The notes below the pieces were generated by a model, which did not search any database, had not been told where the DNA came from, and was given only the letters and a program-made list of their open reading frames with translations. A stretch of 64,000 bases of DNA from Plantago ovata (lineage: Eukaryota > Streptophyta > Magnoliopsida > Lamiales > Plantaginaceae), in the NCBI GenBank assembly GCA_028274465.1, contig CM051456.1:77796753-77860752 (forward strand), written 5' to 3'. The position numbers and the translations under genes are program-made. The first letter of the stretch is position 1, and every line of letters starts with the position of its first letter. Positions 24,701-34,764 of the stretch are shown piece after piece.

Positions 24701-25644
24701 AAAGCAAACCAAATCTTCTTTCAAGAACAAGGCAGTACCGTCAACTACAAACCCTTTACAACTCTTGCACATGGACTTGTTTGAATCTTCTTCAACAAGC
24801 TATGCTGGTAAGAAGTATGGTCTAGTCGTGGTAGATGACTATTCAAGATTCACTTGGGTAGTATTCATCAAGCACAAATCTGAAACCAAGACTGAAATAC
24901 CTAACTTGCTGAATAAGCTTGAAGTCATGAAAAATGACAAGGTAAAAGTCATAAGGACAGACCATGGTACTGAGTTTGTAAACCAGTACATAACTGAATA
25001 TTGTACCTCAAAAGGTATTCAACATCAGTTATCCTCAGTAAGACACCACAGCAAAATGGTGTTGCTGAACGGAAGAATCGTACCCTGAAAGAAGCCGCAA
25101 GAACAATGCTTGCTGACACTGAAATAAGTGAGGCTTACTGGGTTGAAGCGATTAATACCGCCTGCTATACTCAAAACAGATGTTTGATTACTAAGGAATA
25201 CAACAAAACTCCTTATGAATTGTTTGTTGGAAGACCTCCTAACATCACTCATCTAAGAGTATTTGGTTGCAAGTGTTTCGTTCTTAACAATGGTAGAGAA
25301 TACCTAAGAACATTTCAACCAAAGGCAGACGAAGCGATATTTTGGCTACTCCTTGCATAGTAAAGCTTAAGAGTTTACAACAAAAAGGCACAAAAATTGA
25401 AGAATCAGTGCATGTTGTATTCTACGAAAAGTCACAAGGTGTGCCTGCTGAAGAAGAAATATCAGAATGTATGAAAAAGTTAATCATACATGAGCAAAGA
25501 ACTGAATCTGATGCTAGGCAAATCAAGTCAATTGAACTAAATGATGATTCTGACAATGACTCTCCTCCCCCAAGTCATGACAAGATAAAATATAGTTCAC
25601 GACAAGAATTTCCAGCAAAGACGTGGTTGCTCCGGAAGTTGCTG
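21711..25644 (+). pseudogene. gag and pol region of Sirevirus D
   Basis: Gag begins MSLGDAPLLKLENYEKWRNN and has the UBN2/retrotransposon gag character of copia elements, followed by a lysine- and glutamate-rich coiled-coil-like part. Pol shows the retropepsin/GAG-pre-integrase part (AIWHFDSGCGKHMTGNKNNL), then the integrase core. It ends at the gap before reverse transcriptase. Broken at several points. Confidence 0.82.
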
Positions 25645-25744
25645 NNNNNNNNNNNNNNNNNNNNNNNNNNNNNNNNNNNNNNNNNNNNNNNNNNNNNNNN
25701 NNNNNNNNNNNNNNNNNNNNNNNNNNNNNNNNNNNNNNNNNNNN
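25645..25744. other. Scaffold gap, 100 N
   Basis: Exactly 100 N, the usual placeholder for a gap of unknown length. It lies between pol of D and the middle of an LTR, so reverse transcriptase, spacer, extra coding region and part of an LTR are missing here. Confidence 0.97.
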
Positions 25745-26914
25745 GTTGTGCTTGCTAAAACTGAGACTGACCACTTGTTGATGGAACATATGTGACCTCT
25801 TGCTGAAAGTACTTGAATTTGCGCTCCAATGTTACTGTTTGAATTTTATTCAAATATGCATTAAATGCAAAGCTTACACGCGAAGGACATGAAGACTAGA
25901 AGACAAACAAAGACGCTGCTGAAAGTACAAAAGCAAGATAGCGACATGTTAAGGAACAAAAGCCTTGGAATTTAAAATACAAACGGCTCCTTTCTTGCAC
26001 TATAAATAGAGGTCATCCGGCGAAGAGTTGAAGTGTGTCAACAACGTGATCAAACTCTCACTTGTGCTTAAATTCACATACCTTCAAACTCTCTATACTG
26101 CCATTGATCCGTTCCAAGACTTAAAGCTTGAAAAAGCTACTTGTGAAGAAGTAGAACAAACTCGGCTAAGAAATTAATTAAGTGTTCTTTCTTTCGAACA
26201 AGAACAAGTCTTGACACCAGAAACAATCAAACTTGTTTACTGCAAAGTATTCCAAGTTGTGTTTCTTAGATTACTTGTTGTAACTGAATAAGTTATAATT
26301 AAGTTATCTCACCCCAAAACTCTCTAACTGAAAATACACCCTTTCAGGCGTGATATTCAGGGGAAACTTAATCAAGCATAGTTTTGCTGACTAAAAGTAC
26401 CAAGTTTGGTGGAGAACAAGGTTACGTTCTCTAGTTTAGGTTGGAGACAAAGCAAGTGTGCTTTGGTTTCTGTTGAATCACTCTAGATAGGAGATTGTAA
26501 GGAACCTCAATCATATCTTAGTGGATTCAGTCCTAGAAAGGACAAAGTGGATTAGTTGAGAGATTACGCCACTATCAGATACCACTATAAAAGTGTTTGT
26601 GTGATTTACTTACTGTACTTAGTTTTCAGCAAATCATATCTGTCTGTACACAGTCACTCACATCACTTGCTGAAACCATTACTTACTGAAAAAGCACTTA
26701 TTGTATCAAAGACTTCCGCTCTCTGATTTTAAGTATCAGCAATCCAAGCTACTGTAAAGTAACTTACGCTTACAGAGAAAGTTAAGTATCAGCAAACTCA
26801 TTACTGAAAAGTAATAAGCACTTGCTGAGAAAGTTTTAAACGACGAAAATTAGAAAAGGCTATTCACCCCCCCCCCCCCCTCTAGTCTTTTCTTGTTGTT
26901 TAAAGGGACCAACA
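25745..26914 (+). repeat. 3' part of a Sirevirus LTR (right of gap)
   Basis: This aligns with about 20430-21598 and ends GGGACCAACA. It is followed directly by sequence from the gag of element E in the opposite strand. It differs from the LTR at 19999-21598 by several percent. Confidence 0.85.
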
Positions 26915-28270
26915 CTCATGAAAAAGTTGACTTTGCTTGGTTTTGAATCCGAGTCCACTTTTTGGAGAATGCTGAGCTTTTGTCTCAGCAACCTTACTTG
27001 ATTCAGGTTTGTCAGCAAAGGTCTTCTGATTACTTTTGGTAATCTTGCCTTTTGACTTAACAAATTGCTTTTCAGCAACTTGTTTGGCGGAATGCTTTAC
27101 AACATCTTTTTTCTTTACAATTTGCTTTTCAGCAACTTGTTTTCCTTTTAAGTCTTGTTACTTTGAGTAGCAACAGCGGGCTTTACGGTCGTAGGTACTT
27201 GAAAGCAACTTGTTTTCCAAATGCTGGTTCTTCAAAGGAATTTGCTTGCTGAGCCTTCTTGTTCAGCGAGCTAGCCTCATTCTTGTATTTATGGTAGTTG
27301 TTACCAAGAAGCTTTTTCACCTTCTCTTTTGCTTTTCGCCTTTCAAGTTCCTTACTGATGAATTTCTTCATGTTTTTAACAACTAAAGCATTTTCATCAG
27401 CAGGCTCTTTATCATTCTTCTTTTCACAAGATGACGGCTTTGCAGCAAGAGCAATGTTTTGCGATTTTTCAGCAAACACATTTTCTCTTTGCTTTGTCTC
27501 GTAGTTGATAGTAGCAAGATGAGAGAACAACTCTGTAGGTGTGATGTTTGGCATTCCTTGATTGTAGTAGAAATTCTGAGTATGGATCCATTCTTGGTTC
27601 AGACTTCTGATAATGGTTTTCACCTTCTCAGAATCTGAGTAAAGATTTCCAACTCCTAAGGCAGCCATCTCACTTACTAGAGTTGTGAATCTGAAGTCCA
27701 AGTCTTCCAATGACTCATTTGTACCTTGTTTAAAGTTCTGGAACTTTAAGTTCAGCACTTCAAGTTTGTTTTCCGTGGTTTTGTCAGATCCAGCACAAAG
27801 ATCTTGAACCATTTTCCAAGCTTCATTAACAGTTTTGGCACCCCACAGTTTGCACTGTATAGTATCCGGAGTTGATCGAATGATGATGTTTCTTGCTTGG
27901 CCATCAAGACGGAATCTCTTAGCTTCATCGGAAGTCCATTCCTCTCTTGGTTTTGGAACGGCGGCATCAACCGTTTCTCCTAAGATAGTTTCCTTACCAG
28001 TAGGATCCGTGGTTTTGTGAGGAAAGCTTCTCTCAATTTTAGTGATCTTGATAGGTCCATCATTAATGGCAGTGACCATTTCATCACTAATGGCCTCAAG
28101 ATGTAACATCATGTTGTTTTGCCATTTTTCATAGTTTTCCAGCTTCAGAAAGGGAGCGTCTCCTAAAGACATCATGTCAGCAAACGACTACCAAACTGAT
28201 CAAGTGAGAGTGATTTACAGAAAGCTCCTAAGGGGATCTAGGTTAAGTGTTGAAGGTTAAAGAACCTCCA

Positions 28271-28282
28271 GCTCTGATACCA
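28271..28282 (-). other. Primer binding site of element E
   Basis: GCTCTGATACCA on the plus strand, the reverse complement of TGGTATCAGAGC, two bases inside the LTR. Confidence 0.88.
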
Positions 28283-28284
28283 CT

Positions 28285-29866
28285 TGTTGGTCCCTTTAAA
28301 CAACAAGAAAAGACTAGAGGGAGGGTGAATAGTCTTTTCAAACTTTCGTCGTTAAAAAAAACTTTCTCAGCAAGGGCTTATTACTTATCAGTAATGAGTT
28401 TGTTGATACTTAACTTTCTCAGCAAGTACTAGTTACTTTTCAGTAACGAGTTTTACTGATACTTAAAAACAGAGTGCGGAAGTCTTTATACAATAAGTGC
28501 TTTTCAGTAAGAAATAGTTTCAGCAAGTGAGCAGAGTGACAGTGTACAGATAGATATGCTTGCTGAAAACTAAATGCAGTAAAGTAAATCACACAAACAC
28601 TTTTATAGTGGTATCTGAGAGTGGCGTAATCTCTCAACTAATCCACTTTGTCCTTTCTAGGACTGAATCCACTAAGATAAGTTTGAGGTTTCTTACAACA
28701 CCTATCTAGAGCGATTCTACAGAAACCAAAGCACACTTGCTTCGTTTCCAACCTAACTAGAGAACGAAACCTTGTTCTCCACCAAACTTGGGATTTGTAA
28801 TCAGCAACACTATGCTTGATTAAATTCCCCCTGAATTTCACGCCTGAAAAAGGGTGTTTATCAGTTAGAGAGATTTGGGATGAGATGACTTGAATATAAC
28901 TTATTCAGCTACAACAAGTAATCTAAGAAACAAAACTTTGAATACTTTGCAGTAAACAAGTTAGATTGTTTCTGGTGTCAAGGCTTGTTCTTGTTCGAAA
29001 GAAAGAACACTTAACTAATTTCTTAGCCGTGAATGTTCTACTTCTTCACAAGTAGCTTTTTCAAACTTTAAGTCTTGGAACGGATCAATGGCAGTAAAGA
29101 GTAAGAAAGATGAGTGTTTAAACACAAGTGAGAGTTTGATCACGTTGTTGACACAATTCTACTCTTTGCCGGATGTCCTGTATTTATAGTGAGTCAAGGG
29201 AGCCGTTTCAATTTCAAATTCTAAGGCTTTGTTCATTAAGATGTCACTATCTTGCTTTTGTACTTTCAGCAGTGTCCTTCATTTGTCTTCTAGTCTTCAT
29301 GTTCTTCGCGTGCTTACTTTGCATTTAATGTTCATTTGAATGAAATTCAAATATGAACGTTGGAGCGCAAATGCAAGTACTATCAGCAAGGAGGTCACAT
29401 ATGTTTTTCAGCAAACGGTCAGTCTCAGTTTCAGCAAGCACAACCTACTCTGTCATTTAGATTTTCACTTATGCAAGCTGTTGCTGAAGTTTCCACTTTC
29501 TGAGCAACATGTGCCTTTGTAGATACCATCTTCAGAAATCTTCTTTAGTCTTCAGTCTTCGAATTCTTCAAGTTTCTGAACGGTTCTAGTGCTTCAATAG
29601 TTCGTTGGTGTAAACAAAGTACATCATCAGCAAATGCTTCAATAGGTTGTTTTTCTTTTCAGAAAACAATCTTTTCAGAAAACAAGATACATCATAAGCA
29701 AAACTAAAGCACCTAACTAGTACCTACACCAAGTCTTCAGCAAACGTTCCTCTTTTACAATGTCCTTAAAATTTCTAAATTCCTATGGACATTAAGAGTA
29801 CTAGTTACTGGACTTTCCTTAATTTAGCATGGTTAACTGCTCATCAAAATTACAAGTTTCCTAACA
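28285..29866 (-). repeat. 5' LTR of Sirevirus E
   Basis: This is 1,582 bp, TGTTGGTCCC at the left and CCTAACA at the right on the plus strand. It sits inside the LTR fragment F: sequence similar to the N-family LTR starts immediately at 29867. Confidence 0.85.
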
Positions 29867-30575
29867 CCGACCCTCAAGATGAGCTCACTACAAGGACAAG
29901 ACGGATGTGTGGCGCGAGGAGCACTTAGAGCTCGACCACCATACATGGTAGGATCGAGGAGGACCTTACGTCAAGGTACCATCCTCCTGAGGAGAACAGG
30001 CAGAGCACTACTCGGACTATGGGACATAAGGAAGGCATGAGGACCCAAGCCGACCACCCCTGGTCGGTCCTTAGGGGGGCCCGCCTTCCAGAATCTTCCA
30101 TAAGACCCAAAAAATCAATAATGCCCTCACAACCCTAGTCAAGGTGTTTGGGTCAAAGCCCATGGACCTCCTTAATGGGCTTGGGCCAAAGGAGGCCTCT
30201 ATCTCAGCCGGACACTTGTCACAATGCTACATAAAGTGACAATAAAATACTATGAGTATATAAGGGAGTCTCATTCATAATCCCCAGGTAAGCAATAATA
30301 GCTCTCACCTACCACTCACCTATCACATTTACTACTCATACTAGGGAAGCCCTTCAACTCCCTACACGTAAACTCGGCCTCCGGTCTGATTTCTGACAGA
30401 CCGTCCTCGAGGTACTAACCCCCCCCCCCCCCCCCGTCCAGTCTCTTTCAGGTACGAGGACGCTACGTGAAGAATATCCGCTCTTATCAGAGGAAGACTA
30501 CCCAAAGAGGACCTAAGTAGTTTATTGTGACGGTTAAGTACGAACTTAAGAGGAAGCATGAACTACCCTTCAATA
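29867..30575 (+). repeat. LTR fragment F, older relative of the element N LTR
   Basis: The sequence follows the second part of the N LTR: the CTCACTACAAGGACAAG region, CATGGACCTCCTTAATGGGC, a TATATAAG box near 30254, a long C run (30419-30435) and an end close to CCCTTCAA. It differs from N in many positions and indels, so it is a more distant or older family member. The left part is cut by element E. At 30576 it joins Harbinger copy 1. Confidence 0.75.
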
Positions 30576-31188
30576 GTCTCCTAGACGCAACTGCATAACT
30601 ACCAACCCATTTGCTAACACCCTAGAAATTCGTCTCCAATGACCTCTGAGTTGATTCTTATTTTTTGGGCGAATCAAAGTAGGTCTTTCTTTCTGAGCTT
30701 CATCAAATGATTTCTTCACGTTCGCCCATAGCTTTTTAGACTTTTGGTTGGTACCAACAATGGAACTGGTTGTATGCTTCTTGTACACCGAGACTAGAGC
30801 GTCATCCTCCTCTTCTTGCCACCCAGTGTTTTCATTTCCAGTCGCCTTGTTTGCCTGCTTTTCAGTTTCAACAACTTCAACACCATCAGGTGTTGCATAT
30901 TCATCAGTTGATAGCTGGACATGCGGTTGGGTTTCTGGAACAAAAAGTACATTCAGTCCAGTAATCATCTGTTGTGTGTTGTGGAGGGTTACCAGAGCTT
31001 TCAAACCGTTGAGAATAGATATTCAAATCTTCAGAGGGAATGAAAGTGTTTGGAGAGTTTTGGAAAGGTGGTGAGGGGTTTACGTTGTAAAAAGAGCTTT
31101 CTGGGTTTTCAGAGGTTTGCAAATTCTTAAATTTCATGAACTCTAAGAATTGTTGGTATTGATGATCATTTTCAAAGGGACTAGCCAT
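30576..31188 (-). pseudogene. Harbinger ORF1 (Myb/SANT-like protein), broken copy
   Basis: It starts MASPFENDHQYQQFLEFMKF and corresponds to the intact copy at 53149-53898. One extra A in the A-run near 30942-30946 shifts the frame after about 80 codons. The downstream frame then continues with the SANT-like part (WQEEEDDALVSVYKKHTTSS...GTNQKSKKLW). The C-terminus is lost where LTR fragment F begins. In the family this protein assists the transposase in DNA binding. This copy cannot make a full product. Confidence 0.8.
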
Positions 31189-31872
31189 TAGATAAAAACA
31201 TAAAATGTAGAAGCAAAAGTGGTTGAAGTGTGTAGAAATGTATCAGTATTGGACTCAATTTATAGAGCTTCTAAAAAATATTAAATACAAATTAATTTTT
31301 AAAATATCTTTTAGATTGGTCAAACAATCTTACCAGCCAATAGCAGAGCAACATGTGTCGTTTCATCATTGGATTGTCAAATTTTTTACCAATCCTATCT
31401 TTGTCTTCCATCTAAATATTTGATCCCGTCCTACATTTAACATTTTGTTTTTTTTAAAGATCCGTTTAACCTGAAATTGATTCCAAATCATATTAAAAGG
31501 ATAAAAATATTTTTTTAAACACAAAATATAATGATTATTCTCTCATAATATACATTTTTATACAACATAGATATAAAAGGTTAACAAAATAAAGCGTTAA
31601 ATTTAAAACGGACCGAAATAAAACTATTATTAAATCTAAAAGACAAAACAATAAATTAAAAAGAATAAATATATTTGGAGTGGGAGCATTTTGGGTTGGA
31701 CCACTCCAATTGGACCATTTTGGGTTGTGGTTTTGCTCAAAATGTGAGCAAAACACAGACCCATATATTGGTTTGCTCTTTTGGTTGGGGTCACACCCCT
31801 ATTTTGGGTTGCCGATAATTGACGTGTCGGTATGCAGTTGGGGTCATGACCCAAAATCTTGCTCACAGATAA
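30576..31872 (-). mobile_element. PIF/Harbinger copy 1, partial
   Basis: The sequence aligns with 53285-54620 of Harbinger copy 2 in the same orientation. It holds the Myb/SANT-like ORF, its upstream region and most of the subterminal end (GGTTGTGGTTTTGCTCA...CTTGCTCAC). Its transposase side is cut by LTR fragment F. Its outer terminus stops a few bases short of the expected AAAGGATGC end and abuts the left terminus of copy 2 at 31873. Confidence 0.75.
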
Positions 31873-32305
31873 GCATCCTTATCCCCAACCCACAACCCAT
31901 TTTTGGGTTGTCATTTGGGTTGCAAAAATGTGGGTTGTGACCCCAACCCATATTTGTCTTCTTAACCATAAACTACCATGACCCAATTTATTATTTATTA
32001 AATCTCATTTATCTTCACTAATTATTAATTATTATGTTTAAGAAAATTAATATAATATTACTATACCTGATTTATTTTTTATTATTATAATATAAAATTT
32101 AATTATTCTTTACTATAGTATTTATTAATATTAATTTTGTTCAATTTACTTATAATGGAAATGGAAAGTTAACGAAAATTTCAAATAACAATCGGATAAA
32201 CATAGTAGTACACGATAAAAATATGAAGAAAACGAAAACAACAACAAGAAGATAGAACCACGAAATGACAACCTAAATTGATAACAACATTAACTATATC
32301 ATGTT
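31873..32305. other. Subterminal region of Harbinger copy 2 (transposase side)
   Basis: This is non-coding. The first 80 bp contain repeated and inverted CAACCCA/TGGGTTG words next to the terminal inverted repeat, then AT-rich sequence up to the transposase stop codon. Confidence 0.6.
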
Positions 32306-33029
32306 TCACCCATATAGTTGCCATATATTCTCGATCAAGTCTTCATGGAGAGACAAGTGCGTCTGCTCGTCTTCAACATCATCTTTATTGGCCAAGTATT
32401 CATTGATATCCACGATACGCTCAGTATAATATTGAAAGTCTTTATCTTGCTCAACATCCAATCTGCTCCTCCTGTTACGCCGTCGACGTGGGGCGGGTTG
32501 GTCTTCCATATATTCGCTGGCATCATCATAATTAGCGTAATTGCTACGCTCATCTTCCACTATGATATTATGCATTATGATACAAGCCTTCATAATTTTG
32601 CGGAGAACTTGGACATTCCATGCGAGGGACGGTCGGCGGAGTATATGAAAGCGAGCTTGTAGCACTCCAAACGCACGCTCTACATCTTTTCTAGCCGACT
32701 CTTGGTGTTGTGCAAACAATCTATCTTTTTGTGTTACTAGCAATGGGATCGACTAGATGAATGTAGCCCACTGTGGATAAATTCCATCTGTCAGATAGTA
32801 TCCCTTGTCGTATTCATGACAATTAACCACAAACCTAACAGGAGGCGCCCGACCTTCGAAAATATCATCAAAGACTGGAGACTGGTAGAGAACATTTAAG
32901 TCATTGCACGAGCCAGGCATTCTGAAAAATGCATGCCAAATCCACAGGTCCTATGAGGCAACAGCTTCTAAGACAATTGTTGCCTTCCCAGACCGCCCTT
33001 TATATTGTCCTTTCCAAGCAGTTGGGCAA
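32306..33029 (-). pseudogene. HARBI1-like DDE transposase, C-terminal half
   Basis: On the minus strand this continues the gene interrupted at 33029. The frame reads CPTAWKGQYKGRSGKATIVL, then PGSCNDLNVLYQSPVFDDIF with the second catalytic Asp, then RKDVERAFGVLQARF with the catalytic Glu, ending ENIWQLYG. Two in-frame TAG codons lie at 32951-32953 and 32753-32755. The pattern of DDE residues and the HARBI1 family motifs are clear. Function was to cut and join Harbinger ends; it is dead now. The other half is at 52017-52638. Confidence 0.85.
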
Positions 33030-34652
33030 TGTTAGGAAACTTGTAATTTTGATGAGCAATTAACCATGCTAAATTAAGAACAGTCCAGTAACTAGTACTC
33101 TTAAGGTCCATAGGAATTTAGAATTTTAAGGACATTGTAAAAGACGAACGTTTGCTGATGACTTAGTTAAGTGTTAGATAAGTTATTTCTTTAGCGTATG
33201 ATGTATTTTATTTTCTGAAAAGAAAATATCTTATTGATGCTTAGCTTTAATGAATCTTATTTTCTGAAAAGAAAATGACCTATTGAAGCATTTGCTGAAG
33301 ATATACTTTGTTTATTACAAACAAATTATTGAAGCAAATAAGAAACCGGTCAGAATCTTGAAGACTTTTGAAGATTTGAAGACTTGAAGACTTGAAGATT
33401 GCTGAAGACTGGTAAAGGCACGTGTTGCTCAGAAAGTGGAATTTTCAGCAACAGCATTGCATAAGTGAAAATCTAAAAGACAGAGTAGGTTGTGCTTGCT
33501 GAAACTGAGAATGAACACTTGCTGATGAACATATGTGACCTCTTGCTGAATGTACGTGAATTTGCGCTCCAATGTTACTGTTTGAATTCTATTCAAATGT
33601 GCATTTAATGCAAAGCTTACACGCGAAGGACATGAAGACTAGAAGACAAACAAAGTTGCTGCTGAAAGTACAAAAGCAAGATAGTGACATGTTAAGGAAC
33701 AAAAGCCTTAGGATTTGAAATTCAAACGGCTCCTTACTTGCACTATAAATAGAGGTCATCCGGCAAAGAGTTGAAGTGTGTCAACAACGTGATCAAACTC
33801 TCACTTGTGCTTAAAAACTCTCAAACCTTCAAACACTCTTACTGCCATTGATCCGTTCCAAGACTTAAAGCTTGAAAAAGCTACTTGTGAAGAAGTAGAA
33901 CAAACTCGGCTAAGAAATTAGTTAAGTGTTCTTTCTTTCGAACAAGAACAAGTCTTGACACCAGAAACAATCAAACTTGTCTGCAAAGTATTCCAAGTTG
34001 TGTTTCTTAGATTACTTGTTGTAACTGAATAAGTTATAATTAAGTCATCTCACCCCAAAACTCTCTAACTGAAAATACACCCTTTCAGGCGTGATATTCA
34101 GGGGGAACTTAATCGAGCAAGGTTTTGCTGATTAAAAGTACCAAGTTTGGTGGAGAACAAGGTTGAGTTCTCTAGTTTAGGTTGGAGACAAAGCAAGTGT
34201 GCTTTGGTTTCTGTTGAATCGCTTTAGATAGGAGATTGTAAGGAACCTCAATCATATCTTAGTGGATTCAGTCCTAGAAAGGACAAAGTGGATTAGTTGA
34301 GAGATTACGCCACTCTCAGATACCACTATAAAAGCGTTTGTGTGATTTACTTACTGCATTTAGCTTTCAGCAAATTATATCTGTTTGTACACAGTCACTC
34401 ACTTCACTTGCTGAAACCCTTTACTTGCTGAAAGAGCACTTATTGTTTCAAAGACTTCCGCTCTCTGAATTTAAGTATCAGCAATCCAAGCTACTGGAAA
34501 GTAACTTACGCTTGCTGAGAAAGTTAAGTATCAGCAACCTCATTACTGAAAAGTAATAAGTACTTGCTGAGAAAGTTTTAAACGACAAAAGTTTGAAAAG
34601 ACTATTCACCCCCCCCCCTCTAGTCTTTTCTTGTTGTTTAAAGGGACAAACA
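33030..34652 (+). repeat. 5' LTR of Sirevirus C
   Basis: This is 1,623 bp and nearly identical to 50392-52016. A TATA box, TATAAATA, lies at 33744-33751. Tandem 53-bp-type units and many TTGCTGA/TCAGCAA words lie near its 3' end. Confidence 0.92.
33744..33751 (+). promoter_or_regulatory. TATA box of the Sirevirus C LTR
   Basis: TATAAATA in the context CACTATAAATAGAGG. The same position is conserved in the LTR of D (20692) and in the 3' LTR (51106). Transcription would start about 30 bp downstream. Confidence 0.65.
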
Positions 34653-34654
34653 AG

Positions 34655-34666
34655 TGGTATCAGAGC
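34655..34666 (+). other. Primer binding site, initiator tRNA-Met type
   Basis: TGGTATCAGAGC, two bases after the 5' LTR. Confidence 0.92.
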
Positions 34667-34764
34667 AGGAGGTTCTTTAGCCTTCTGCACTGAACCTAGA
34701 TCCCCTTAAGTGCTTTCCGTAAACCACTTTCACTTGATCAGTTTGGTAGTGCTTTGCTGACAGG

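Larger units (their letters stand above)
19999..25644 (+). mobile_element. Sirevirus D, left part: 5' LTR, gag, pol up to scaffold gap
   Basis: It starts TGTTAGGAAACTTG. The LTR is followed by the tRNA-Met primer site TGGTATCAGAGC at 21601-21612, then gag (from 21711) and pol (from about 24130), up to the run of N. It interrupts the extra coding region of B. The copy is broken at several points. The LTR beyond the gap (25745-26914) differs from this one by roughly 3% by eye, and the outer flanks do not match, so the two may not be one insertion. Confidence 0.8.
26915..29866 (-). mobile_element. Sirevirus fragment E: 5' LTR and gag
   Basis: On the minus strand this reads LTR (29866 to 28285), the tRNA-Met primer site (28282 to 28271) and gag (from 28175 leftwards). 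It then stops where the plus-strand LTR ends at 26914. Pol and the 3' LTR are absent. Gag is recognisable (LKLENYEKWQNNMMLHLEAI) but internally shortened and broken near its end. The LTR differs from those of C and D by clearly more than they differ from each other in places, so this is an older copy. Confidence 0.85.

Noticed and set aside
30904-31188. Separate small gene MASPFENDHQ...
   Set aside because: It is the first part of the broken Harbinger ORF1, not an independent gene.
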